From Mucidula mucida (taxonomy: Eukaryota; Basidiomycota; Agaricomycetes; Agaricales; Physalacriaceae): DNA of 64,000 nt. Shown here one piece after another: positions 33,736-44,626 of this stretch. Below the pieces are notes generated by a model. That model saw only the letters and a program-made list of their open reading frames with translations, did no database searches and was not told where the DNA came from. The translations under genes and the position numbers were made by a program. The stretch lies in the NCBI GenBank assembly GCA_015501055.1, contig JADNYV010000202.1, positions 1 to 64,000 on the forward strand, given 5' to 3'. The stretch's first letter is position 1. Every line of letters begins with the position of its first letter.

Positions 33736-34382
33736 ATGGCCACCTCACCCAGCGCAGACAAGTACCGCGGCGCCGTCGTCGAGGTTAGCTTCATCTCCGA
33801 CATCCATCAGTGGAATAGATAACAAACCCAACTAGGACCTACAACTACCACCTGCTTTTGCCCTGCCCTCGACAGAGGTGATATCCCGGGCAATTGAGCT
33901 GGCATACGATCGCGATTTTTCGCACATACCGTGCGTGCAACTGACTCGTCATGCAAAAAATATCGTTATGACAATGCGGCAGAGTGCTCGACGAAAACCG
34001 GAAACCGCTGGGATACCTCGACGTGGCAAAGCTCAAGCAGTCATGGGAAGCGGGCAAGGCAAATCCCGTACGTTGCGTGTACATGTCCCATCGTTACTGT
34101 CGTTGACTCGCCCATAGGATGACCGGGTTCTGCAATACATGACCAAGTTCAAGCGCGCGGCGTCAGAGCCTTATACACTCATCACGCCGGGCTCATCCTT
34201 GTCCGAGCTGGCGACTTTCCTCCAGAGTAATATTTTTGCTTTGGGTGCGTCGTCTGCCTATCTACTGTCTCCTCCGATCGCCAACTAAAATCCGCGTTGC
34301 AGTCACCGATTATGACCGCAAGTTTGTCCTCGCTGTGGCCACCCGGCATGACTTGGAGAACTTTGTGACAAGACGTGGTTGA
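33736..34382 (+). CDS. CBS-domain protein
   Basis: Five exons from ATG 33736 (CACCATGG context): MATSPSADKYRGAVVE, DLQLPPAFALPSTEVISRAI, ELAYDRDFSHIP, VLDENRKPLGYLDVAKLKQS, WEAGKANP, DDRVLQYMTKFKRAASEPYT, LITPGSSLSELATFLQSNIF, VTDYDRKFVLAVATRHDLEN and FVTRRG. The two half-repeats with P-x-L-GYLDV and F-x-x-VTD-x-x-RKFVLAV form one paired CBS module that may bind an adenosine ligand. It stands alone without a catalytic domain. All introns are GT-AG and in frame. Confidence 0.85.
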
Positions 34383-35829
34383 ACGCAAAAGTATCATCTT
34401 TGTATAATCGATCTAGAGCCAATGAATAACAAGTATTCAAAAAATGCGTGGTGTTTTCTGTCATCTACCAGCTTAATTGTTTTCAGTTTCAGACAGTGTC
34501 CTTCAAGTATGTTTTGTGTATCTTCTGAGCCAGCACCACCTGATCTAAGAAGGCAGGCTACAATTTCGAATGAATCCGTGTCTTGAATGGATAAACTTTG
34601 ACCTACAAACAGCTAACACTTAACAAACAACGTCGTGTGCGTCTCTCAACACACAGAACGCCTAAAGTCTCATCATACGCGATTTGGCACGGATCTGACC
34701 GCACTTGTCCACAACGAATCCTTTTCTCAAATAAAGTCGTCCTTCCGCGTTCCATCTGGGCTCAACGGGGTTCTTCCAGCACCACACCAGCGAAGTCTTT
34801 GTTTCATATAGAAACCTGAAATGGACGCACTAACAGCGCTCTTGACAAAGTGCTCTTTGGCAGTACTCGGGAGATGCGCCCTCACCGGCTTTGTCTGCCG
34901 CGCAAAGAGTGGAGGATGCGTCGTTTATCCGTGCATCCTTATAACCTACGCGCATCTCCATTTCTGGAGTGTGGCGCTCGCGTGCGGTGGAGATTCCAAT
35001 TGAACGAAGACGTTTCGTAGTCTACGACAGAAAAAAGACATAGGAAAGTCCGTAGATGAAGCCAATTTGTTTGCTGGAAAGTGAGTACTACACATGTTGA
35101 CGTCCGTGAACCTGCTAAATCAGACGGTGAGTGAAGCGGTACCATGTTACAACCAAGGAAATGAAGGCCTTTATAAGGAAGTCTAGCGCCGGTTGGCGAG
35201 TATTTTCGTCGTCTCACTGCAGGAAACGGAAGGAGACAAACGCGCTAGCCACCGGACTCGAAAGAAATTGGTAAGCGGACTAGAGTTAAATTCAATGAAT
35301 TATAAAGAAAGACAGCGAGGAAATGACAGGTATGACGGGACTAATTCAGACAGGAAGCCACGACGTTGACATGTGATGACATTATATGCCTGTGAAGACT
35401 CGAGTCTCGCGTTTATGATGATGGAGCTGTCCTTTACTTTTCTGGCTATATTTGATGGAGTCGAACAGGAGGTGGCAAGCTTCTGGCGGCTACAACGTCG
35501 ACGTTGTCCTTCTCTGAGTCTGAGATGACGCTTTCGCATCGCTACTGTGTTTTGATTCCGCACGAGAGATTCAGGCATACATACCTGGCTCGCCACAGTT
35601 TAAGAGACGATGTTGGAATGCTAGCGTAGAAAATCAATATAATACAGCCATCAAGTCCTTGTAAGTATGTCTGTACTAAGCCTTTGATTTCAAATGTGGC
35701 GAACCAATAAACGCGTATGTAAGCTGATTTGTCTCCTTACTCATCCGATATCTAAATTGGGCCAATACTGCCGAGCTTGTCGGCAGGCCGCTCTACTCTC
35801 TTTCAGTCCACGACTATCCTAACAACATC
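34383..35829. other. Intergenic stretch, nothing recognised
   Basis: About 1.45 kb with only short, unrelated ORFs on both strands. The right part is probably the promoter of the Zn2Cys6 factor. Confidence 0.5.
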
Positions 35830-38462
35830 ATGTCCTCCGATGAGAGTGAAGGAAGAGCGCCATCGCCAAAGCGCCTAAGACGGCTAGCAGGGTCTTGCGA
35901 TTTCTGTCGCAAACGGAAAAGTATGTTTCACACTGAGTTTGACTGCATCATATATTGATTTGCGGCTAGTAAAGTGTTAGTATACCCTTGACATGTATCC
36001 ACCGCACCAACACGACGTTATACAGGCGATAGCTCGACGACGACGAATACCAGATGCACGAATTGCATAACAAATGATCATCTTTGTACACATGACGCAC
36101 CGACCAAGAAACGCGGTGTCAAGAACTAGTGAGTCGTCGGAAAACGTGTTGTATGCTGTTGTCGAGCTATTTTCAGCACTAGACAAGTATCTGTCCTCCA
36201 GGCGCGCGTAAAGGAGCTTGAAGATGCCCTCAGACAGGCTCGGTGCGTCCTCTGGTCGATGTGTCCACCCTCCAGACTAATAAACCTCCAGAGCAATACA
36301 CCCTCTTTCCAGTATGAAGCAAGCCACACCCATCCAAACACCAATAGAACCAGAGGAAGAAGGATCCGACTTGGAATACCTCGATGTCCTCCAAGAGCTC
36401 AGAAAGTTTTCAATTAACGGCCAGAGTGGCCTTTACTTCGGCCCATCAAGCAACATATACTTCATACGCAAGATGATGGCTACCACTGACTCGAATACGA
36501 GGCATCCAGCTAACAAGAAATGGACGATACAACCAGTACGCTTTCTCCCCTCTTTCGTACATTTGTTAACAACTCGATCGCATTAGTGGGAAGCAGACGA
36601 CATCAAGCGCCCACATTTTATGTTTCCCGAGCCTGACCTCCTGGAAGACTTGCTAAGCATCTACTTTGCCCACCACCCCACGTGTCTCCCCCTTCTCCAC
36701 GAGCCCTCCTTCCGAAAGGACGTTGCAAGCGGACTACACTACGTTGACACCAGTTTTGGTGCCTGCCTTCTGCATGTATGCGCCATCGCCTCGCGCTTAT
36801 CAACCGACCCCCGCGTTTATCTTGATGGCAAAACCCAGTCATCTGCGGGGTGGAAGTACTTTTCACAGACCTCTAGCATATCGCGGTCGATCTTTAGGAC
36901 TCCAACACTTTACGACGTGCAATTCTGCTGTGTAAGTGGTGCTGCCACTCTACCGCACGCCGTCGTTGATTCATCTATATACAGCTGAGTGCTGAATACA
37001 TTCTGGGGACGTCGGCGCCACAAGCAGGTTGGTCTGCCATTGGTCTCGGGATGCGCTTGGCTGTCGAGCTTGGATACCATCGACATCGTCCTCAGCGACC
37101 GACAGTGCAGAGTGAATGTGAGAAACGCGTGTTCTGGATTCTCCTTTTCCTTGATCGACACTGTAGTATATACCATGGGCGTCCATTTTGCATCCGTGAC
37201 GAAGAGTAAGTTCGATATGTTCTCTCCATCATATTGGGCGTGGCTCACTTATTTCGATAGCTTTGACGTCGAATTACCCATAGACTGCGATGATGAGTAC
37301 TGGGAGACAGGGAATCCGGATACGGACTTCAAGCAGCCACCGGGACGACTGTCGCATCTTGGCGCGTTTCTGCACCACCTTCGACTATCTACCGTCATTT
37401 CGTTTGCAATGAGAACACTATATGGGATTCGCAAGTCAAAAAAGGCGGCTGGGCTCACAACCAATGCTATGGACGATAGTGTTTCCATCATTGACTCCAT
37501 GCTCAATAGTTGGTTCAACGCTATACCGCCTCATCTGCGGTGGGAGCCGAGTTCCGATCCGAATCCGTACTTTGCGGAATCTGCGATGCTGTATATGTCG
37601 TATTATATGTTGCAGATGCTGGTCCACCGGCCGTTCATACATAAGACGACGCCGCAGTCGTTGCCGTCTTCCGCAATCTGCACTAATGCGGCGAGGTCGC
37701 TGAGTCGGTTGCTGGAGTGTTGGTCGCAGAGGAAGCTGGTGTCGAGTTTTGTTGTCAATGTGCGTGTGTCGGTCTCTCATGGGGAGTTACTGACGGATGT
37801 TGGAATGTAGATGTCTGCCTTTGTGGCGGGAATTATACTGATCATGAACATAAGGAAGAGGAGGGCGACGAATCCTGCGTATCGAGGACAGGATCTCGAG
37901 GCTTTGTATCGGTGTTTGAGGGTTTTACAGTGCGTTGAGGCGAGGTTTGTTTTGTTCAATTAAGAAGTCAATATGTTACTGAAGCCACCCTCTAGGTATA
38001 GCGTCTGTGGACGACTAATGTTCGTTGTACCTGTCTCTTCAAGTTATCAAGTGCTAAACCTCTTCTAGCCACACCCTTCAGGTCCTCGCCGATCTTCCTT
38101 GTAGTGATTCCTCTTCCTCGTCTCCTGATAGCAATGGGTCTGGCTCCGGGTCGTCAAACAATGACATGAGCTCTGTCCATGTCATGTCTGGCTACGTCCT
38201 GTCTGGGCGTGATGTGCCGGATTTTGCGGAGCTGGATCCGACGCTGTTCGGGTTGGCGCCACCGGAGGAGCGCTGGAGTGAAGTGGATTTATCGCTGTTT
38301 GACGAAGAGGCGATGAATGTATGGGCTGTGCCGCCGGGTGGTGGAGGTGGTGGCGGGGATAGGTGAGTTCTTCGTTTAGCGATTAAAGCTGCTTGTTGAT
38401 CTTCGTTCATTAGCTGGATTGATTGGAACGGGTATGTGAACGCGATGGATGTTCTCCAATAG
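35830..38462 (+). CDS. Zn2Cys6 fungal-specific transcription factor
   Basis: Start at 35830 (MSSDESEGRAPSPKRLRRLA). The zinc cluster CDFCRKRKIKC-x9-CTNC-x6-C is complete only after splicing a 6-nt exon (35970-35975). A short coiled linker (VSVLQARVKELEDALRQA) and the fungal_trans middle homology region follow: LLEDLLSIYFAHHPTCLPLL, FRKDVASGLHYVDTSFGACL, LHVCAIASRLSTDPRV, AIGLGMRLAVELGYHRHRP, KRVFWILLFLDRHCSIYHGR, PFCIRDEDFDVELPIDCDDE, MLYMSYYMLQMLVHRPFIH. The last exons carry GRDVPDFAELDPTLFGLAPP and a Gly run, ending VNAMDVLQ at 38462. The target genes are unknown. Its nearest neighbours give no pathway hint. Confidence 0.92.
35970..35975 (+). other. 6-nt exon completing the Zn2Cys6 motif
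   Basis: TAAAGT lies between an intron ending gcggctag and one starting gttagtat and ending ttatacag. Spliced as A|TA AAG T|GC it supplies Ile-Lys and the first base of the third zinc-binding Cys. Without it the cluster lacks this Cys and the spacing. Confidence 0.85.
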
Positions 38463-38910
38463 TCCACGGCAAGTTTGAAGCACGACACTAGATGGGATGA
38501 GTTACCGTGTACAATAAGATGACTTACTTTGTATTTTCAGTTGGGGAATGATGGTTAAATTGGGAACAATGATTGAAAGTGGTTGGGCTGTACCGCCGCC
38601 GCTTCTGCGTACGCGCGGTATCAGCGTGACCTTTTCCACCAACAGTGTCCTTGTAAACCACAGAGTGGTGTGACGGCGGCTCTCGGCAAGATGTCTGCAT
38701 TACATGAACGGGACACTCGATCACTTACAGGAAGGCGACGTTTTCCATCTTCCATAGATCGCGACCTCGAGGACGAAAGTCGGGCAGCCTACCGACCTAT
38801 TAGTAGACTTCATGATGGACCAGGATCGCGTGTATCCAGCATGTATCGATACGTATAGGTCTTGCCTGGTAGTGGCGTCAGCGCGTACAGGGTAACAAGT
38901 ATGATCAGAA

Positions 38911-39575
38911 ACCATCCTCCTCAGTCAACAATCTTACCAACATACTCCTTCTGCAACGGTCAGTTAAGAATCGTGTTTGCTGAGCACTTGATTTCACTTC
39001 TCCGTAGATGCCCCCACTTTTGCCGGCTACTACATGGACTTTACTACGACGCGTGCACTCATGGAGTTCTACGGGATCCCCGACAAAGGCGTTCAAGATA
39101 AGCACCTCGACCATCCTCTCAATGATTGGCTCGCCGAAAAGCGAAAATATACAGTGCTCGCCGGCACCATCAGGCACCCATCCAAGGGCTCGGATATAGT
39201 GGACGGCATGCTGCTCGTCACACAGCAGGTGTGGTAGAATCACCAAGAAGAAAGCCGCTTCTCTCCCGCCTCCACCAGAGAGACATCGACATCAGGGTTA
39301 AGCAGTGGCTTATCAGTGGAGGCGCCACAGAGGACAAGTTAGAGTGGCTATGCATATTGGAGACGGATACGCTTGGGTTAACACGATATGGCCGTGAACC
39401 TACAAGGAATAGGGTGGAAGGACAGCGTCCCGGCGTGACGCTAGATACAACGAAGCTCCCGGATGAGGCGGAACCTATGGTACTGAATTGGATAGAGGCA
39501 GATATGCCAGCTGCAAGGGAGTTCTTCGGAGATGAGTGGTACGAACTGATGACAGTGGACACGTCCAGATGCTGA
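38911..39575 (+). pseudogene. Array 1, copy 1 (frame broken)
   Basis: The first part reads well after splicing a candidate upstream exon (MIRNHPPQSTILPTYSFCN) to GYYMDFTTTRALMEFYGIPD and then DKHLDHPLNDWLAEKRKY and VDGMLLVTQQVW. It then stops at TAG, because a few bases present in copies 2 and 4 are deleted after GTGTGGTA, and 2 bp are missing from the GAGAGA run. A second frame continues RDIDIRVKQWLISGGATEDK to AREFFGDEWYELMTVDTSR. No family is recognised. Confidence 0.7.
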
Positions 39576-39779
39576 GGACTCTTTGTTTGTTCGCTTATTT
39601 GCTGCCAATGCTCTCGAGTAATGGGATGTTGATATTGAATCCTGAATGTAGGTATCCGATGTGTCCGAAAGTTGCTATACATATGTTAGGCCACCACCTC
39701 GCAACCAGCCGGGTACTATGCGGTCAGTCAATAATTCTACTTGTTAATCGCCGTAAATGCAGGTTTGCCATCTTGGCTT

Positions 39780-39990
39780 GATCTTGGCGGTTCTTACCAA
39801 GTTACTACATAGACTTTGCTACGACGCGCAGTGCACTAATGAGGTTCTACGAGATACCGACAGGAAGGGGACAATAGGAGGTATATTTCGTGTCTCATAG
39901 CGCGCCAGCTCGAGGACGAAAAGCCGGACAGCTGACAGCCTCAGGACCCTGTACCGAAACGTATGCATACACGCGGGATACACGCCCTGT
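39780..39990 (+). pseudogene. Array 1, stub A
   Basis: Only the N-terminal motif survives (YYIDFATTRSALMRFYEIPT), followed by a divergent spacer with the ctcgaggacgaaa block. It matches stub B at 41970-42180 closely. Confidence 0.7.
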
Positions 39991-40094
39991 GTAACCGCCC
40001 ACCTCAGTCAACAATCTATCTTGTCGACAAACTCCTTCCACGACGGTCAGTCAAGAATCATGTTCGCTGAGTACTTGATTCCACGTCTCCGTAG

Positions 40095-40678
40095 ATGCCC
40101 GCGCTTCCAGTTGGCCACCTTGCCGGCTACTACATGGACTTTGCTACGACGCGTGCACTCATGGAGTTCTACGAGATCCCCGACAAAGGCGTACAAGACA
40201 AACACCTCGACCATCCTCTCAATGACTGGCTCGCCGAAAGCGAAAATATACAGTGCTCGCCGGCACCATCAGGCACCCATCCAAGGGCTCGGATATAGTG
40301 GATGGCATGCTGCTCGTCACACAGCAGGTGTGGTATAAAAATACCACCAAGAGGAGAGCCGCTTCTCTCCCGCCTCCAGCAGAGAGAGACATCGACGTCA
40401 GGGTTAAGCAGTGGCTTATCAGTGGAGGCGCCACAGAGGACAAGCTAGAGTGGCTTAGCATATTGGAGACGTACGCGGTTGGGTTAACACGATATGGCTA
40501 TAGACCCACAAGCAACGACGTGCAAGGACAGCCTGAATTGACGTTGGATACAAGGAAGCTCCCGGATGAGGCGAAACCTCTGGTGGGAGATTGGGTAACG
40601 CAAGGAATGCCGGATGCGAGGACGTTCTTCGGAGATGAGTTGTACGAACTGATGACAGCGGACTCGTCCAGCAGCTGA
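40095..40678 (+). pseudogene. Array 1, copy 2 (single-base deletion)
   Basis: Starts MPALPVGHLAGYYMDFATTR and matches copy 4 almost perfectly. The run of four A in CGAAAAGCG of copies 1 and 4 is three A here (about 40239), which shifts the frame after WLAE. The rest is intact in the other frame: TIRHPSKGSDIVDGMLLVTQ, RDIDVRVKQWLISGGATEDK, KLPDEAKPLVGDWVTQGMPD, TFFGDELYELMTADSSSS. A recent lesion or a sequencing slip in a homopolymer. Confidence 0.75.
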
Positions 40679-41116
40679 GGACTCTTTGTTTCTCTAATGC
40701 TTTTTGTTTGTTATGTACCTGCTGTGCACAATGCTCTCGAGTAGTTGGATGTTGATGTTAATCCCTGAATATGAATATTCTGTGTGTCCTAAACAGACTC
40801 TGCTTCAGCGCCAAGTTTCTATGATGCCGAGGGAATCGTTCTTGGGCCCTTTTCATTGACAAAGCTATGAGGCCGAAAGTTGCTACTTGGTAATAAAGAG
40901 TGCCAAGTAGCTCATGCCTTCTATGACGTCCGACGTGGGAATCATTAATATTCCTTGAGGCCGATTGACTCAAGTTCAGCAGGGTAGTATAAGAACGATC
41001 AGAACAACCCACCTACCACATTCTTGCCAAATTCTTGCGAACAGACTCGTCCGGCAGCAACGGTCAGTCAAAAGTCGTGTTGCTTCGGAATCGTACTTGA
41101 ATTCACGTCTCCGTAG

Positions 41117-41677
41117 ATGCCGGTTTGCCACCTCGGCGGTTATTACATGGACTTTGCTACGACGCGTGCCCTGATGAAGTACTACGAGATCCCGGACAAA
41201 GGCGTTGAAGACGAACGCCTCGACTATCCTCTAAACGACTGGCTCGCGAAGAATGGAAAACGTGAAGTGCTCGCCGGTACCATGATGCACCCATCCAAGG
41301 GTTCAAAAATAGAGGACGGCATGCTGCTCATTACACAACAGGTGTGGTTCAAAAGCCTCACCAGGAAGACCGCTATGTCTCGTCCTCCCCTGCGAGAAAG
41401 AGACGTCGACGTTGCAGCCAAGCAGTGGCTCATCAATGGAGGCGCCGGGGAGAACGAGATAGAGTGGCTTAGCGTATGGGATACGTTTGGCTTGACGCAG
41501 ATTAGCCGTTATGCTTATAAGAATGACGTGAAGGGAAAGCGTCCCGTTTTGGTGGATATGACGTGTCTTTCGAGGGAAGAGTCGCAGGCATATGTAGATG
41601 CGGGGATGCCGGATGTGAGGACATATTTTGGGGACGAACTTTATGAAAAGATGACGGCGAAATCGCGCCGCGGCTGA
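41117..41677 (+). CDS. Array 1, copy 3: unrecognised 186-residue protein, intact
   Basis: The only copy with an undisturbed frame over the full consensus length. MPVCHLGGYYMDFATTRALM, KYYEIPDKGVEDERLDYPLN, DWLAKNGKREVLAGTMMHPS, KGSKIEDGMLLITQQVWFKS, RDVDVAAKQWLINGGAGENE, IEWLSVWDTFGLTQISRYAY, VDAGMPDVRTYFGDELYEKM. It is the most divergent copy, so it probably separated earliest. No signal peptide or membrane helix; charged and likely soluble. An upstream 5' exon before the gtcagt...ctccgtag intron at about 41060-41115 is possible. Function unknown. Confidence 0.75.
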   Translation: MPVCHLGGYYMDFATTRALMKYYEIPDKGVEDERLDYPLNDWLAKNGKREVLAGTMMHPSKGSKIEDGMLLITQQVWFKSLTRKTAMSRPPLRERDVDVAAKQWLINGGAGENEIEWLSVWDTFGLTQISRYAYKNDVKGKRPVLVDMTCLSREESQAYVDAGMPDVRTYFGDELYEKMTAKSRRG

Positions 41678-41969
41678 GGCCTGAAAGTTTTACTTTCATT
41701 AGTTTCTTTGCTACTGCTGTGTACAATGCTCTCAAATTGCTCTCAAGGACTTAATTGTCCACTTTGATCTCGGAATTTAGACCCTCTAATGTAAGAAACA
41801 TACAGTCTTGTGCACACTGCATATCCGTTTATACAACAACTATATATTAGATTACCACCGACTCGCAACCAGCTTGGTACTGTGTAGCCTCAACGACCTC
41901 CCTATATACTACTCTTTCTGCAACGGTCAGTCAAGAATTCTACTTGCTACGTACTTATTCCACATCGCC

Positions 41970-42180
41970 ATGAATGCCAATTTACCATCTTGGCGGTTTT
42001 ACCACGTTATTACATGGACCTTGCTACGACGCGTGCACTGATGAGGTTCTACGAGATACCGACAGGAAGGGGACATTGAGGGGCCGTATTCCGTGTCTCA
42101 GAGCGCGCGAGCTCGAGGACGAAAAGCCGGACATACTAACCCTGTACCGAATTCATCCACGCTGGATACACGCAACCCCC
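41970..42180 (+). pseudogene. Array 1, stub B
   Basis: Has the N-terminal block with a changed reading (ttacatggaccttgctacgacg, then MRFYEIPTGRG in another frame) and the ctcgaggacgaaa spacer, then runs into the copy 4 leader. Paralogous to stub A. Confidence 0.65.
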
Positions 42181-42272
42181 AACGTGTTCATCAGAACCGC
42201 CCACCTCAACAACCTATCTTGTCGACAAAATCCGGTCAGTCAAAGAATTATGTTTTCTGAGTACTTGATTCC

Positions 42273-42839
42273 ATGTTTCCAACTTGGCGGCTACTAGACT
42301 TTGCTACGACGCGTGCACTCATGGAGTCCTACAAGATCCCCGACAAAGGCGTTCAAGACAAGCACCTCGACCATCCTCTCAATGACTGGCTCGCCGAAAA
42401 GCGAAAATATACAGTGCTCGCCGGCACCATCAGGCACCCATCCAAGGGTTCGGTTGTGGTGGACGGCATGCTGCTCGTCACACAGCAGGTGTGGTATGGA
42501 AAAATCACCAAGAAGAGAGCCGCTTCTCTCCCGCCTCCACTAGAGAGAGACATTGACGTCGAGGTTAAGCAGTGGCTTATCAGTGCAGGTGTTACAGAGG
42601 ACAAGCTAGAGTGGCTTAGCATACGGGAAACGTACACGGTTGGGTTAACACGATATGGCTATAGACCCACAAGCAACGACGTGCAAGGACAGCCTGAATT
42701 GACGTTGGATACAAGGAAGCTCCCGGATGAGGCGAAACCTCTGGTGGGAGATTGGGTAACGCAAGGAATGCCGGATGCGAGGACGTTCTTCGGAGATGAG
42801 TTGTACGAACTGATGACAGCGGATTATTCGTCCTCCTAA
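42273..42839 (+). CDS. Array 1, copy 4: unrecognised 188-residue protein
   Basis: A full-length open frame MFPTWRLLDFATTRALMESY, KIPDKGVQDKHLDHPLNDWL, EKRKYTVLAGTIRHPSKGSV, RDIDVEVKQWLISAGVTEDK, KLPDEAKPLVGDWVTQGMPD to the stop at 42839. The GYYMDF motif of the other copies is altered to RLLDF by a small deletion at the start, so the N-terminus may not be native. More than 90 percent like copy 2 downstream of residue 10. Function unknown. Confidence 0.7.
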   Translation: MFPTWRLLDFATTRALMESYKIPDKGVQDKHLDHPLNDWLAEKRKYTVLAGTIRHPSKGSVVVDGMLLVTQQVWYGKITKKRAASLPPPLERDIDVEVKQWLISAGVTEDKLEWLSIRETYTVGLTRYGYRPTSNDVQGQPELTLDTRKLPDEAKPLVGDWVTQGMPDARTFFGDELYELMTADYSSS

Positions 42840-43351
42840 GGACTCTTTGTTTCTCTGAAGCTTTCTTTTTTGCTATGGACCTGCTGTGCACAGCGCTCTC
42901 GAGTAATCGAATGTTAACGGTATCCCTTGACTGTTAATATTTCACTCGTGTGTCCGAAAAGTTGCCGCGGTACAGGTAAAGCTTGAACCGAGAATCCAAA
43001 TTTGCTGAGTTCGCCACTCTAAGATTAGATGAGTTCATTACACTGTACGTTGAACGCTTTACGATGTAGGAGTCGAGCCTAAGGGCCCGCAAGAAGTCAA
43101 GCGACTAGATCATAGCACTCCTCTTGATGCTCTAATTTGGTGCCCATTATGGGTTGAGCTTCGTCTAGACATATCCCGTTGGATAGCACGATTGGGCGCT
43201 TTCAGAACGTAACGATATTACGAAGGCTGCCAATGCACCAAGGAGACTCCAAGAACAATGATCTTCGGTTGGGACCTATGGACACCGTCAGAAAGGATCT
43301 TCAAGCTTCAAGCTTCAGGCCTTGTAAATATCTACCGAGGAACTACTTACC

Positions 43352-44626
43352 TTAATCCAACACCTCCATCATCAACTTCCTCCTTCCCTTCAGTTTGGCC
43401 AAACACTCCGAAAGAGTTGTCTCAATCGAGAGCATCGTCGGATCCATCGTCGAGAAATCTTCAGACTTCACAGCCGTCATATACACCAACACATGCCTCA
43501 GTCCGCCAAACCTCGTATCCGAAAGGATAGAATCGAGATTCCTCCACGCCACACTACTCTCCGGGGAGCATATCGTCAACAAATGAGGTTGGGAGAGATC
43601 CACGCAAAGTCGGATCATGAGCACTTCCAGCGCGTCTGGTGATGCCATGTGATCCAGAACGTCCGCCCACCACAAAAGGAAGGCAAGCGGCTCAAAAAAG
43701 CCCGGAACATCGCATATGTCAAAGCCGACAACGCGCGGATGGCGGATGTCGATTCGAAACGAGGGCGGTGCCTGTGTTCGGATATCCAGACTCTGCAAAA
43801 GCTTCACGTCGAAGCTAATGAGAGACTGTGAGGCGACATCGGCGATGTCTTTAACTAGCTCTGCGCGACCAAGAACGGTGGAATCGCCGAGACTTCCCAC
43901 TTTGGAATCGTATAATGATATATCGAGCTTTCGGAGGTCGTTGAGATGAAAGGGAGGATTCGAACTCTTGAGCGTCATGGATAGCAGGTTAGTGGTCGTA
44001 TTGTTGCATACAACAGCTAAATTGGTAAGGAACGGCGGTGCGGTGGCGACCGCTTCCTGATCCTGCGTTTCAGGCTCTGGTTCGACTTGAACCAAGTTGT
44101 CGAGCAGAAGTCCTGGACCTAATATCAACTGCTGGAGGGTGGAACAGCGACGAATGAGAGATAGAAGCTTCTGTGGACGAGGGATCTTCAGTCCAGCAAG
44201 ACGTAGCGATTTCAGTGGGAAAGTGGCGAGCGCGGAGTACATTTCGTCAGGGAATGTCTCGCACCGGAATTTCTGGAGGCCGAACGCGTGAAGATTGCAC
44301 ATGGGTTGAATGACAGTAGCGAGAAGGCCATCCTGATTGGGATCCCACGAGGTCTCGAGAGTTTCTGATGTAAGCAGGAGCTCGCGGACGAATCCAGACA
44401 GATCGTGCGCCGATGAGCAAAGAGCATGAAACGACTGTAGTCTCTGGAGATTGGTAAAACAGAGAAAGCGGAAGACGTGTCTTCTGGTCCGCTTCGAGAA
44501 GGAGTGCGACACGAGAGCGCAACTGGCCACAGACGCGGACGCTGCTGTCTTTTCTTCGTGACAGAGCGCGTCGACAATCATGTCAAGCAGTTCCGCCGGC
44601 ATAACCGGCCCCACGTTCTCAAACAT
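43352..44626 (-). CDS. F-box/LRR-like protein
   Basis: An intronless frame of 424 residues. The N-terminal F-box-like block is VMPAELLDMIVDALCHEE, SCALVSHSFSKRTRRHVFR. Leucine-rich segments follow (FPLKSLRLAGLKIPRPQKLL, LIRRCSTLQQLILGPGLLL, LNDLRKLDISLYDSK). F-box proteins bring substrates to SCF ubiquitin ligases. Such single-exon F-box genes are numerous and variable in agaricomycetes, and here it separates two tandem arrays. The substrate is unknown. Confidence 0.8.
   Translation of the reverse strand: MFENVGPVMPAELLDMIVDALCHEEKTAASASVASCALVSHSFSKRTRRHVFRFLCFTNLQRLQSFHALCSSAHDLSGFVRELLLTSETLETSWDPNQDGLLATVIQPMCNLHAFGLQKFRCETFPDEMYSALATFPLKSLRLAGLKIPRPQKLLSLIRRCSTLQQLILGPGLLLDNLVQVEPEPETQDQEAVATAPPFLTNLAVVCNNTTTNLLSMTLKSSNPPFHLNDLRKLDISLYDSKVGSLGDSTVLGRAELVKDIADVASQSLISFDVKLLQSLDIRTQAPPSFRIDIRHPRVVGFDICDVPGFFEPLAFLLWWADVLDHMASPDALEVLMIRLCVDLSQPHLLTICSPESSVAWRNLDSILSDTRFGGLRHVLVYMTAVKSEDFSTMDPTMLSIETTLSECLAKLKGRRKLMMEVLD

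Larger units (their letters stand above)
38740..42840 (+). repeat. Tandem array 1: four copies and two stubs of an unrecognised gene
   Basis: The unit includes a candidate intron starting gtcagt and ending ctccgtag about 50 bp before the conserved YYMDFATTRALM start. It also has a spacer with a recurring ctcgaggacgaaa block at about 38775, 39912 and 42113. Full-length copies lie at 38960-39575, 40095-40678, 41117-41677 and 42273-42839, and stubs at 39780-39990 and 41970-42180. Stub plus copy 2 and stub plus copy 4 form near-identical larger units, pointing to a segmental duplication of a two-gene block. Confidence 0.85.
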
